Positions 14,085 through 22,811 of a DNA stretch of 64,000 nt are shown here, piece after piece (the stretch's first letter is position 1; each line of letters opens with the position of its first letter). Source of the stretch: a virus; IMG/VR virus record IMGVR_UViG_3300019776_000657, positions 1 to 64,000 of that record, one strand, 5' to 3'. Made by a program: the position numbers and the translations under genes. The notes beneath the pieces were generated by a model, which worked only from the letters and a program-made list of their open reading frames with translations, was not told the DNA's origin and made no database searches.

Positions 14085-16353
14085 TAAAGCTCCCAGTAGA
14101 AATGACTACTCAAAGTATTTTGACTTTGAGTTTGAGACATTTCACATGAGTTCAGTGCCAATTCAAAAGCTGCTCAAAAAGGACGTGGATCTAGATCGAA
14201 ACCTATTGGATCCCTTTGACTTGGTAATCCTGGTAGGTGCCGAGGCAGCCAAGGAATATGCTAAAGTTAGTAGTGTTACTAACTATGCTGGTTTATTGGT
14301 AGATGAGAAGTGGGTGTGTATCAGCAATCCTGCTATGTTGGTATTTAAGCCAGAAGGCAAACCAGACTTTGAACGTGCTGTAGATAAAATCAAACAGTAT
14401 GTAGCTGGTAATACCAAAAACAGTAGTCAAACAGGTGATTTCAAGGGCGTAAACGATTCAGAAGAGGCCTTGGCTTACCTGCAAGAAGTTTTAGACAATG
14501 CTGTAGACGTTGTAGCAATGGACACGGAAACAACAGCTCTATATCCTAGAGATGGCCATGTACTCGGTCTTAGCTTGAGCTACAAAAAGAAGCAAGGCCG
14601 GTACATTCTAACCGATGTGTTGGACGATCGCCACCTAGATATCATTAATCAAATCATTCAGAAATACGATATTGTATTTCACAACATGAAGTTTGACTAC
14701 AAAATGATTTACTATCATCTAGGAATCGATTTCAATAGGTCCAAAGTACATGACACTATGGTTATGCACTATGTATTAGATGAGACTGACAGCCATGGTT
14801 TGAAACCCTTGGCCCTAAAGTACACCGACTACGGCGATTATGACAGTGAACTAGACGACTTCAAGAAGAGCTACTGCAAGCAGCAAGGATTGCTAGAGGA
14901 GGACTTTACTTATGACCTCATTCCTTTTGATGTGATCTCTAAGTATGCTTCGATCGATACAGCCGTGACCCTAGAACTGTACGAAAAGTTTTATCCATTA
15001 ATTCAAAAGAACCCCAAGCTCTTATGGGTGTATCAAAACCTACTTATTCGTGGTACTCTATTCTTAATGGACATGGAAGAAGTAGGCATTCCCATTAGCC
15101 GCGAACGTATGGAAGCAGCTGGTGGTTACTTAGACAAGTGGATCCTAGAGGCCAAGGAAAAGGTTTATGCGTTTGAGGAAGTTAAAAGGTTTGAGAAGGA
15201 CTCGGGCAAGATATTCAATCCCAACTCGGTCCAACAGCTTAGAACGGTTCTATTCGACTATGTTGGACTTACTCCAACGGGCAAGCTCACCAAAACAGGT
15301 GCCCTATCAACCGATGCCGAAGTACTGGAAGAACTCAGTGAAGAGCATCCCTTGCCGGCCCAGATCCTTACAGTTCGTCAGTTGGCAAAAATTCAGTCAA
15401 GCTATGTTGCAAAAATTTTACCGGAGTTAGATCGTGATAGCAGAATTCGTACCAATTTTAATCTTATTTTTACCACTAGTGGCCGTTTATCTAGTAGCGG
15501 TAAGTTTAATGCTCAGCAAATTCCGCGAGATGATCCAATCATTAAAGGATGTATACGAGCCCCCGACGGTTACAAGATTGTAAGCCAGGACTTGACCACT
15601 GCAGAGATGTATTATGCTGCAGTATTGAGCAGCGATAAAAACTTGCAAAGTGTGTTCTCCAGTGGTGGAGACTTTCACAGTAGTATTGCTAAAATGGTAT
15701 TCAACTTACCATGTGGAGTAGAAGATGTTAAGAAACAGTATGGCTCTCTACGTCAGAGTGCGAAAGCAATCAGTTTTGGAATATTATACGGTTCGGGCCC
15801 AGCAAAGGTTAGCCAGTCGGTTACGAAAGCAACTGGAGAATCCTACCCTATCAGCCAAGCAAAAGACGACATTGAGCAGTATTTTACTCGCTTCAAGAAG
15901 CTCAAGAATTGGCTGGATCAGCGAAAGACATTCATTGAGACTAATGGGTATACATATTCATTCTTTGGCCGTAAAAGGCGTCTACCAAACGTATTCTCAG
16001 CGGACAAAGGAATTGCAGCGCATGAAGTACGTTCGGGAATTAACGCGGAAGTACAAAGCCTAGCCTCAGACGTAAATCTGTTGGGCGCTATGGACACACA
16101 TGATGAGTTGAAGAGGCTGAAGATGAAGAGTAAAATCTTTATGTTAGTACACGACTCGATTGTGGGATTGGTGCCGGACAGTGAGGTCGAACACTACTGC
16201 GAGATCCTAAAGACAATGACTCAAAAAGATCGTGGTTGCGGTATTTTGGGCAGTCCTATTGGTGTTGACCAAGATATCGGCCAAGACTACAGCTTTGACA
16301 AATTTGACCAATACTACACACTAGAAAACGGAATTCTTGTTAAAAATGCTTAA
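14062..16353 (+). CDS. family A DNA polymerase with 3'-5' exonuclease, 763 aa
   Basis: A GTG start lies within the primase gene. The proofreading domain has D154-TET (Exo I), N208-xxx-D212 (Exo II) and Y295-ASI-D299 (Exo III). The polymerase domain has motif A with D510 and LTTAE, motif B R564-xxx-K568 with FGILYG, and motif C H697-D698-S699. Motif C usually ends HDE; the serine here is a variant also known in phage enzymes. The first 130 residues are an extra N-terminal domain without motifs. No 5'-3' exonuclease is fused; that job falls to the gene at 22812. Size and place match T5 DNA polymerase. Confidence 0.95.
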   Translation: MKKIAIVDKAPSRNDYSKYFDFEFETFHMSSVPIQKLLKKDVDLDRNLLDPFDLVILVGAEAAKEYAKVSSVTNYAGLLVDEKWVCISNPAMLVFKPEGKPDFERAVDKIKQYVAGNTKNSSQTGDFKGVNDSEEALAYLQEVLDNAVDVVAMDTETTALYPRDGHVLGLSLSYKKKQGRYILTDVLDDRHLDIINQIIQKYDIVFHNMKFDYKMIYYHLGIDFNRSKVHDTMVMHYVLDETDSHGLKPLALKYTDYGDYDSELDDFKKSYCKQQGLLEEDFTYDLIPFDVISKYASIDTAVTLELYEKFYPLIQKNPKLLWVYQNLLIRGTLFLMDMEEVGIPISRERMEAAGGYLDKWILEAKEKVYAFEEVKRFEKDSGKIFNPNSVQQLRTVLFDYVGLTPTGKLTKTGALSTDAEVLEELSEEHPLPAQILTVRQLAKIQSSYVAKILPELDRDSRIRTNFNLIFTTSGRLSSSGKFNAQQIPRDDPIIKGCIRAPDGYKIVSQDLTTAEMYYAAVLSSDKNLQSVFSSGGDFHSSIAKMVFNLPCGVEDVKKQYGSLRQSAKAISFGILYGSGPAKVSQSVTKATGESYPISQAKDDIEQYFTRFKKLKNWLDQRKTFIETNGYTYSFFGRKRRLPNVFSADKGIAAHEVRSGINAEVQSLASDVNLLGAMDTHDELKRLKMKSKIFMLVHDSIVGLVPDSEVEHYCEILKTMTQKDRGCGILGSPIGVDQDIGQDYSFDKFDQYYTLENGILVKNA

Positions 16354-16873
16354 TCAAATTCAATTCCCAATCTATCACCTGGGTCAAGACAAGCCCCTCA
16401 AGGAGGGTACTCGCTGGTATTACTACTATGAAGTACACCACAAAGACGGCGAAGTAGACCCTAAAACTGCAATAATCGACGACACCAGTGTCGTGGGTAA
16501 TTCTCTTGCAATGAGGCGGCTACAATTGAAGAATGTTGGAACCCATCTACACAAGCTGAAGCATGCTGTGTTCTTTTTGGGTGACATGGTAAAGCTAAGC
16601 AAGGGTGGAACTTGGTTTATTGACAGTGAAGGGTATGTGTTTGAGTACCGTAAGACTAAAAAGGTTCCATTAGTATTCAAGCCCATCAGTCAGGTAATAC
16701 CCATGAAGACCGGTGGTGCAGTGATCGAGATTCAGGGCGTGGGTACCAGATTCAAAACTTTGTATGCGCCAAAACCCACTGAAAAATATGCTGGATTATT
16801 GTTGGTAGGCACAGGTTATTTACTATACGGAGTTTATGAAGAAGAACACCCGTCCACTGTAAGGATGATTTAG
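16346..16873 (+). CDS. hypothetical protein between polymerase and D10-like helicase, 175 aa
   Basis: I do not recognise it. The start at 16346 overlaps the polymerase stop; a TTG 9 bases upstream is less likely. The product is beta-rich, with repeated Tyr-, Gly- and Val-rich strands (about 85-160) and no catalytic motif. Its stop shares a base with the helicase start. The tight coupling on both sides suggests a replication accessory role. Confidence 0.7.
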   Translation: MLNQIQFPIYHLGQDKPLKEGTRWYYYYEVHHKDGEVDPKTAIIDDTSVVGNSLAMRRLQLKNVGTHLHKLKHAVFFLGDMVKLSKGGTWFIDSEGYVFEYRKTKKVPLVFKPISQVIPMKTGGAVIEIQGVGTRFKTLYAPKPTEKYAGLLLVGTGYLLYGVYEEEHPSTVRMI

Positions 16874-18180
16874 TGAGTGAAAAACCTAAAGCAATAATAA
16901 GCAACAGGATATATCTTAAACCACGTGACCAAGCCCACCTAAAACAAATCATGGAAGCTCTTACCTATCGTATTGAATTAAATACAGGTAAAAAGGGCAA
17001 AACCAAAAGAATCGAAATCATCAAAAACTATAAACTGTTGCCCAGAGATATTGTTAGCATACCTCAGGGTCGTAGGGACTTGATTCCAGAAGGTTGGGAA
17101 GTTGTAGACAAACGTGTTACACACGAAGTACCTTTTCCCAATCCTGTTTACCCACTACGTGACAGTCAACAGCCTGTATATGATCAGGTAGACGATACCT
17201 GCTTTATCAATGCACTTGTGGGCTGGGGCAAGACTTTTACTGCGTTACATTTAGCCCGTAAACTGGGTCAAAAAACACTGGTAATCACACACAATACTTT
17301 TTTGCGTGACCAGTGGATAGGCGAAGTAGAAAGTCTATACGGATTGACTCCTGGTGTAATCGGTGCTGGAGTGTTTGATATTGAAGATCACTTTATTGTG
17401 GTGGGAAATATTCAGAGTGTGATCAAACACATGACAACTCTAAGCAAAGAGTTTGGCACTGTGATCTTAGACGAGGCTCATCACGTACCAGCCGAAACTT
17501 TTGGTGAATTGATAGATGCCATGTACAGTCGATATCGTATTGCCCTGAGTGGTACTATGGAGAGAACTGACCGCAAGCACGTAGTATTTCGTGACTACTT
17601 TGGTGACAAGGTTTACAGACCACCACAAGCTCACACACTCAACCCAGTCATAAAAGTGGTCAACACAGGACTACACCTTAAAAATGACGGCACTTGGGTA
17701 GAAAAGATCAACCAACTGTTATACGATGAGGACTATCAAAACTTTATTGCAGCCATGGCTAAAATTCAGATGGGTCATGGTCACAGTGTTTTGATAGTAG
17801 CAGACAGAACCGAATTTTTGGAAAGAGTAAGGGATAAAATTGGAGAAAGTTGCGCGCTTGTTACAGGATCCACTACGTATGAACAACGTAAAATCATCAT
17901 CGAAGACCTTGAGTGTGAGAAAAAGTTGTGCGTTGCTGGTAGCCGTCAAATATTTTCAGAAGGAATCTCTGTCAACAGACTGTCATGTGTCATCTTGGCA
18001 GTACCAACCTCAAATCCAATCAGTCTAGAACAGATAATTGGACGAATCATGAGACTACACCCAAATAAACCAGATCCAGTAGTTTTAGACATATGTTTTG
18101 CTAGCGGCCCTGAGCGTCGGCAGGCTGCTTTAAGACTGGGTTTCTACATGGACAAGGGCTGGACAGTAGACAAACTGTAA
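16873..18180 (+). CDS. superfamily 2 DNA/RNA helicase, T5 D10-like, 435 aa
   Basis: A short N-terminal domain (1-95) is followed by RecA domain 1, with Walker A-like G-W-G-K-T (VGWGKTF, about residue 118), DEAH box (VILDEAHHVP, about 197) and SGT motif III. RecA domain 2 has the arginine-finger motif QIIGRIMRLHP (motif VI, about 388). This UvsW/RadD-like layout and the 435-residue length fit T5 D10, a helicase that unwinds branched DNA. It probably acts in recombination-dependent replication and repair with the SbcCD-like nuclease encoded next. The GTG start was chosen because it overlaps the previous stop. Confidence 0.9.
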   Translation: MSEKPKAIISNRIYLKPRDQAHLKQIMEALTYRIELNTGKKGKTKRIEIIKNYKLLPRDIVSIPQGRRDLIPEGWEVVDKRVTHEVPFPNPVYPLRDSQQPVYDQVDDTCFINALVGWGKTFTALHLARKLGQKTLVITHNTFLRDQWIGEVESLYGLTPGVIGAGVFDIEDHFIVVGNIQSVIKHMTTLSKEFGTVILDEAHHVPAETFGELIDAMYSRYRIALSGTMERTDRKHVVFRDYFGDKVYRPPQAHTLNPVIKVVNTGLHLKNDGTWVEKINQLLYDEDYQNFIAAMAKIQMGHGHSVLIVADRTEFLERVRDKIGESCALVTGSTTYEQRKIIIEDLECEKKLCVAGSRQIFSEGISVNRLSCVILAVPTSNPISLEQIIGRIMRLHPNKPDPVVLDICFASGPERRQAALRLGFYMDKGWTVDKL

Positions 18181-18198
18181 GGCAAAATAAATTTTGAC

Positions 18199-18227
18199 TT
18201 GCGCATACATAGTGTAAATGCTATAAT
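18199..18227 (+). promoter_or_regulatory. promoter for the SSB region (TATAAT with shared upstream element)
   Basis: TATAAT (18222-18227) has TTGCGC 17 bases upstream; a better -35 match, TTGACT (18194-18199), is 22 bases away. The element AAATAAATTTTGACTTG (18185-18201) matches the promoters at 5948, 9907 and 25974 in the same register, and the initial transcribed bases TGTTCTTAAG match those at 9907. Confidence 0.7.
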
Positions 18228-18247
18228 AATTGTTCTTAAGGCAAATA

Positions 18248-18664
18248 ATGGCTTTATTTTTTAATTTAGAAGTTCTGGAGCGGGAAGCTGCAGGTGACCC
18301 CGATAAATTCCTAGCATTGCTTAACTATCATCATCGTGGCAGCATCCCCTCTAACTCTAAAACTAAATATAAACCTAGTAAATCATCGCTAAAAGGCACC
18401 AGTTACATACTGAATCCTGATCCTGTATTGAATCTAGAAAACATAGACCCTGGTTACAGAACACAATACATAAGACTGGCAGGAAGACGTAACTGGTTCC
18501 TATATAAAACACACGGCGTAATAACACTAGACAGATCGTTTTTTCCTGATCTCTTGATCGAAAAAATAAAGCACAATCCATTATTAATTATTGAAACCAA
18601 TCTAATCAAATTTAAATACGAGGAAATATACAATGGCTCTAAAGTTTGGCGACACAAAGGGTAA
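18248..18664 (+). CDS. hypothetical protein, 138 aa
   Basis: I do not recognise it. The start at 18248 follows AAGG and a promoter. The product is basic and rather rich in Tyr, Asn and Lys, with a disordered middle (KTKYKPSKSSLKG, about 36-50). It overlaps the SSB-like gene by 32 bases, so it is coupled to it. The position agrees with an early replication accessory protein. Confidence 0.65.
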   Translation: MALFFNLEVLEREAAGDPDKFLALLNYHHRGSIPSNSKTKYKPSKSSLKGTSYILNPDPVLNLENIDPGYRTQYIRLAGRRNWFLYKTHGVITLDRSFFPDLLIEKIKHNPLLIIETNLIKFKYEEIYNGSKVWRHKG

Positions 18665-19268
18665 GGCAGCAAAGAAGTCAGTTGAGGCCTATGAGTACAA
18701 AGACGGCGAAAACACAGTTCGACTGATTGGTGGTGTACTACCCCGATATGTGTACTGGTTGAAGGGTACAAACAACAAGGATATTCCTATTGAGTGTTTG
18801 GCCTTTGACCGTGAAAAAGAGAAGTTTACCAATGTAGAAATGGACCATGTTCCAAACTACTTCTCTGACAAGCGTTGCAGTTGGGCATACTCCATCAACT
18901 GTATCGATCCTAAAGATGGCAAAGTCAAGGCGCTGAACTTGAAGAAGAAGCTGTTCGAACAGATTCTTAGCGCAGCAGAAGACTTGGGCGATCCTACGGA
19001 CTATGACAGTGGATGGGATGTTGTATTCAAGCGTCAAAAGACCGGTCCTCTACCTTTCAATGTAGAGTACAATCTTAGTGTATTGAAGTGCAAGCGTCGT
19101 TCTTTGACACCAGAAGAGCGTGGCCTAGCAGATGTTGCCGAAGACATTGACAGCAAGTTCCCTCGTCCATCTCCAGAAGAAGTCAAGGCTGCCCTAGAGA
19201 AGTTGGTGGCTGGCTCCGTTGCTGAAGACGAAGCTGTTGACGATGAATCTATCAAAGAACTAGGTTAA
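18633..19268 (+). CDS. probable single-stranded DNA-binding protein, 211 aa
   Basis: The layout is that of phage ssDNA-binding proteins. There is a basic N-terminal arm (KFGDTKGKAAKK) and a beta-rich core (about 20-150) with several aromatics (YVYWLKG, YFSDKRCSWAY, WDVVFKRQ). An acidic C-terminal tail rich in Asp and Glu (EDEAVDDES, about 196-206) is of the kind that recruits replication partners. It lies between the helicase and recombination nuclease genes and is followed by a strong terminator, which suits high-level synthesis. No classic gp32 zinc motif is visible, so the family is not fixed. Confidence 0.7.
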   Translation: MALKFGDTKGKAAKKSVEAYEYKDGENTVRLIGGVLPRYVYWLKGTNNKDIPIECLAFDREKEKFTNVEMDHVPNYFSDKRCSWAYSINCIDPKDGKVKALNLKKKLFEQILSAAEDLGDPTDYDSGWDVVFKRQKTGPLPFNVEYNLSVLKCKRRSLTPEERGLADVAEDIDSKFPRPSPEEVKAALEKLVAGSVAEDEAVDDESIKELG

Positions 19269-19271
19269 TCA

Positions 19272-19307
19272 AAAAGCCCCTAAGACGTTGAACTCTTAGG
19301 GGCTTTT
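19272..19307 (+). terminator. rho-independent terminator after the SSB-like gene
   Basis: A 14-bp stem (AAAAGCCCCTAAGA with TCTTAGGGGCTTTT, 19272-19285 and 19294-19307) has an 8-base loop. The A and T flanks allow termination on either strand. Confidence 0.9.
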
Positions 19308-19321
19308 CTCACTGAGGAATT

Positions 19322-20287
19322 ATGAAATTACTATTTACTGCCGATATCCACATAAAATTGGGTCAAAAGAGTGTTCCTATTGATTGGGCTAAAAATCGGT
19401 ATGAAATCATGATGGATCAATTGTGGGAGATTCAGGAAAGCTGTGATGCAATGATTGTTGGTGGAGACCTATTCGACAAGTTACCCAACATGGAGGAGCT
19501 TGAAGTTTACTTTGACTTTGTAGCCAGCTGTAAGATTCCTACTTATATCTACAGTGGCAATCATGAAGCAGTCAAAAAGAATACTACTTTTTTGACTAAT
19601 CTTAAGAGTGCCACCACCAGGATCAATACTCAAGTATCAATAGTAGATGACTACTGGCACAAACTGCCAGGTATTGATATTATTCCTTATAATAAATTGA
19701 AGGAATGGGAAAAAGATCCTGACAATACTTTTTATAGTACCCACAACCGAATACTTTGTACTCACGTCAGAGGAGAGATTCCACCACATGTTAAACCTGA
19801 AATACCTCTTGAAATGTTTGATCGCTGGAGTGTGGTTTTGGCCGGGGATCTTCACTCTTACGACAATTGCCAGCGTAATATTCTTTACCCTGGTAGTCCA
19901 GTTACCACTAGTTTTCATCGCAACCATGTTGATACCGGCGTTATTGTTATGGATACTGATACTCTGGAACATACTTGGGTAAAACTAAAAGTACCACAAC
20001 TTATTCGCAAGACTGTTAAAGCAGGTGAACCCATGGTTGCCACAGAGTATGATCACACCATCTATGAAGTAGAAGGTGACATGAGTGAACTGAGTGGCGT
20101 AGAAGACAGCCACTTAATCGACAAAAAGATTGTTAAACGAGAAACAGACACTGCACTGATCTTGGCTCCAGAACTTACACTAAACGAAGAAGTTGCAGAA
20201 TACCTACGATATGTCTTACAGTTAAATGAAGACTCCATATCAAAAGCACTACAGGAATTGACTAACAATGCAGAAAGACTTATTTAA
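19322..20287 (+). CDS. SbcD/Mre11-like nuclease subunit, 321 aa
   Basis: The calcineurin-type phosphoesterase motifs are in order: DIHIKLG (motif I, residues 8-14), GGDLFD (motif II, about 51), SGNHE (motif III, about 80), CTHVRGE and GDLHS (late His motifs, about 150-180). These bind two metal ions for endo- and exonuclease action on DNA ends. With the SbcC-like ATPase encoded 230 bases later it forms the complex that in T5 (D12/D13) and T4 (gp46/47) resects ends for recombination. The start follows GAGGAATT. Its last 20 bases overlap the glutaredoxin gene. Confidence 0.92.
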   Translation: MKLLFTADIHIKLGQKSVPIDWAKNRYEIMMDQLWEIQESCDAMIVGGDLFDKLPNMEELEVYFDFVASCKIPTYIYSGNHEAVKKNTTFLTNLKSATTRINTQVSIVDDYWHKLPGIDIIPYNKLKEWEKDPDNTFYSTHNRILCTHVRGEIPPHVKPEIPLEMFDRWSVVLAGDLHSYDNCQRNILYPGSPVTTSFHRNHVDTGVIVMDTDTLEHTWVKLKVPQLIRKTVKAGEPMVATEYDHTIYEVEGDMSELSGVEDSHLIDKKIVKRETDTALILAPELTLNEEVAEYLRYVLQLNEDSISKALQELTNNAERLI

Positions 20288-20522
20288 TACAGCCACAGTC
20301 TACAGCCAACACGGTTGTACTGCGTGTGACACAGCTGTGGCCTTGCTAAAAAGAAAAGATTATGTGGTAGAAGTTCGCAAGATTGGTGAGGGCGAAGCCT
20401 GGTCTAAAAAGGACTTGTTAGATGCTGTTCCCAATGCTAGAAGTGTACCACAGATTTTTATTAATAACAATCATATTGGAGGTCTTCCTCAACTACAAGA
20501 GTTTTTGAAGAACATTCAATGA
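20268..20522 (+). CDS. glutaredoxin, 84 aa
   Basis: The thioredoxin-fold active site is C17-T-A-C20 (HGCTACDTA), with cis-proline loop VPQIFINNNHIGG (about 65-77). The length is typical of NrdH or Grx-like phage proteins. It would pass electrons to disulfide-linked enzymes, most plausibly the ribonucleotide reductase encoded at 24099, although it lies away from it. It overlaps SbcD by 20 bases and SbcC by 4 bases (ATGA), so it sits inside the nuclease operon. Confidence 0.92.
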   Translation: MQKDLFNTATVYSQHGCTACDTAVALLKRKDYVVEVRKIGEGEAWSKKDLLDAVPNARSVPQIFINNNHIGGLPQLQEFLKNIQ

Positions 20523-22318
20523 TTACACTAAAAACAATGAGGTGGAGCAATCTATTTAGTTATGGTGAAAATAACCAGATTGACTTCAGCAACAGTCCAC
20601 TAACACAAATTGTGGGGAGTAATGGACATGGCAAGAGCAGTATTGCCTTAATACTAGAAGAGGTATTGTACAATAAAAACTCCAAAGGCATCAAAAAAGC
20701 AGACATTTTAAATAGAAATGTAAAGAGCAAGAATTACACCATCGAACTGGACTTTGATAAAGATGGTGAAAGTTACACCATTAAAACAGTTCGTGGTACA
20801 ACACAGAATGTTAAACTGACTTGTTCTGGTGAAGACATTAGCAGTCACACTTCTACTGCAACCTACAAAACCATTGAAGAATTGATAGGCTATGACCACA
20901 AGACTTTTTGTCAGATAGTTTATCAAAGCAGTGCAGCCAGCTTAGAGTTTTTAACTGCCACCGACGGCAATCGTAAAAAGTTCTTGATTGACCTACTCAA
21001 CCTGAGTAAGTATGTTGAATTGGGTGATGTATTCAAGGACTTGGCAAAAGGTGTAGATAGTGCAGTTACTACAGCCAATGCTAAAATTGCAACCTGTACA
21101 GACTGGTTAAAAAAGTACAAGAGTGTAGACTTAACAAAACAACAGGTATTAGAGGTTCCTGAGCAACCAAAAGAGTTGGAAGACAGTTGTCAGGAAACCA
21201 AAAATACTATCAGAGATATTGAAGCCAAAAATAAGACTATTGTACAAAACAACAAGTATAAAGAATTATTGGATGGATTGGTAGTAAAACCTGTAGGTGC
21301 AAAACCGGGCAGTGAACTGTCAAACTATACAACAGAAAAGATTGAACTAACAAAAACAGTCAAAGACTGTGACGTGTTTATTTCAAAAATGGCAAAATTA
21401 GGAAGTGTTTGTCCTACTTGTCTACAAGACATTGACAAACACAAAATTGATGACTTATTAAATGAACAAAAGTCATCAAAGAATTATGCCAATATTAGAA
21501 TTCAAGAACTAGAATCCATGATTAAACATCTAGAGCTTGAAGTCAAGGAATGGAACAAATTAAATGAGGTCAAGGAACTGTATGAAGAATATCATGCACT
21601 ATATGATCCCAATATCAGCAATGTTATCTTAGACAAGAAAACCCTAGAAGACACCATCAAGGTTACAGAGAGCACAATTCAGGAGATCAAAGATAACATC
21701 AAAAAGGTTGTAGACAGCAATAACAAGGTAGTTGCTCACAATGCAAAAGTAGATGTTATCTTAAGCCAGCTAGAAGAGATGGAATCTAGCTTAGTTAGTC
21801 ACCAAGAAGAACTAAGACAAGCCAATGATAAGTTGAGCACTCTTCAAGTATTAGTAAAAACTTTTAGTCCTACAGGCTTGGTGGCTTATAAGATTGAGTG
21901 TTTGGTCAAAGACTTGGAGTCTACTACAAATGAGTACTTAGGCGAATTGAGTGGTGGACGCTTTCAGTTGGGTTTCAGAATTGCAGGCAGTGATAAGTTG
22001 AACGTAGTTATCACAGATCAAGGCAAAGACATTGAGATCCTAGCACTGAGTGGTGGCGAAAGAGCCAGAGTAAATGCAGCAGCACTGTTAGGCATTCGCA
22101 AACTGATGCAGAGTTTGAGCAATACCAGAATCAATTTATTGATACTAGACGAGACTATTGAAAACTTGGACATTGAAGGCAAAGAAAAACTTGTTGAGGT
22201 ATTGCTACAAGAAGAATACTTAAATACGTTTGTTATCAGTCACGGATTCCAACATCCTCTCCTAGAAAAGATAACTGTAGTAAAACAAAATAACATTTCT
22301 AGGATTGAGAATGGTTGA
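20519..22318 (+). CDS. SbcC/Rad50-like ATPase subunit, 599 aa
   Basis: The ABC ATPase is split, as in all Rad50 proteins. Walker A is GSNGHGKSS (about residues 33-41). Two long coiled-coil arms (about 180-300 and 325-450) meet at a zinc hook C-P-T-C (about 302-305). Then come the signature ALSGGERAR (about 508) and Walker B LLILDETIENLD (about 540). ATP binding opens and closes the clamp on DNA ends for the SbcD nuclease. The length is about 600, typical of phage gp46 or T5 D13 types. It is coupled to glutaredoxin by ATGA overlap, and its end overlaps the resolvase start. Confidence 0.94.
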   Translation: MITLKTMRWSNLFSYGENNQIDFSNSPLTQIVGSNGHGKSSIALILEEVLYNKNSKGIKKADILNRNVKSKNYTIELDFDKDGESYTIKTVRGTTQNVKLTCSGEDISSHTSTATYKTIEELIGYDHKTFCQIVYQSSAASLEFLTATDGNRKKFLIDLLNLSKYVELGDVFKDLAKGVDSAVTTANAKIATCTDWLKKYKSVDLTKQQVLEVPEQPKELEDSCQETKNTIRDIEAKNKTIVQNNKYKELLDGLVVKPVGAKPGSELSNYTTEKIELTKTVKDCDVFISKMAKLGSVCPTCLQDIDKHKIDDLLNEQKSSKNYANIRIQELESMIKHLELEVKEWNKLNEVKELYEEYHALYDPNISNVILDKKTLEDTIKVTESTIQEIKDNIKKVVDSNNKVVAHNAKVDVILSQLEEMESSLVSHQEELRQANDKLSTLQVLVKTFSPTGLVAYKIECLVKDLESTTNEYLGELSGGRFQLGFRIAGSDKLNVVITDQGKDIEILALSGGERARVNAAALLGIRKLMQSLSNTRINLLILDETIENLDIEGKEKLVEVLLQEEYLNTFVISHGFQHPLLEKITVVKQNNISRIENG

Positions 22319-22763
22319 CAGCAGAGACAAAGGTAGCAGAGCGGAAACTGCTGTAAAAAAGACCCTAAAAGATCTCACAGGATTAGACTGGCAGCGTACT
22401 CCTGGTAGTGGTGCCCTAGATGCCAAACACTTGATGAAGGGCGACCTATATCTTCCAGGTGTTGGCAATGTGTTTTGTGTAGAAGTAAAGCATTATCAAG
22501 ACGATCATCTTACCAGCAAAATCTTAACAGATAAAACTCCACAACTGTTTCACTGGTGGGAACAGTGCAAACGCCAAGCAGATCAGGTAAACCGCGAGCC
22601 GTTGCTCGTATTTAAGTTTGATCGTAGCAAAATGTTTTGCGCTTTTGAACTGATGCCAAATAGTCACTTGCCGTTTATGTATGTAAGCCGCAATGGTTTT
22701 GAGTTTTATGTGGCAGTGTTAGAGGACTGGATCAAGATGGAACGTCCGCAATTTGTATGTTGA
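22311..22763 (+). CDS. PD-(D/E)XK resolvase-like nuclease (position of T5 D14), 150 aa
   Basis: The ATG at 22311 overlaps the SbcC stop; a TTG two codons upstream is less likely. The product starts with KGSRAETAVKK, then has a GSGALDAKHLMKGDLY ... FCVEVKHY core, the D and ExK layout of the restriction-like nuclease fold used by Hjc-type Holliday junction resolvases. The order SbcD, SbcC, this gene, flap endonuclease equals T5 D12 to D15, with D14 an assigned resolvase. It would process recombination intermediates; substrate choice is inferred from position. Confidence 0.75.
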   Translation: MVDSRDKGSRAETAVKKTLKDLTGLDWQRTPGSGALDAKHLMKGDLYLPGVGNVFCVEVKHYQDDHLTSKILTDKTPQLFHWWEQCKRQADQVNREPLLVFKFDRSKMFCAFELMPNSHLPFMYVSRNGFEFYVAVLEDWIKMERPQFVC

Positions 22764-22788
22764 ATGTCACTATTCAATATTATATAAT
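22760..22788 (+). promoter_or_regulatory. promoter of the flap endonuclease unit (TTGAAT-17-TATAAT)
   Basis: TTGAAT (22760-22765) and TATAAT (22783-22788) are 17 bases apart, 23 bases before the next start codon. It overlaps the stop of the resolvase-like gene. Confidence 0.75.
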
Positions 22789-22811
22789 AGTAGATTAACT
22801 AAACAATCAAC

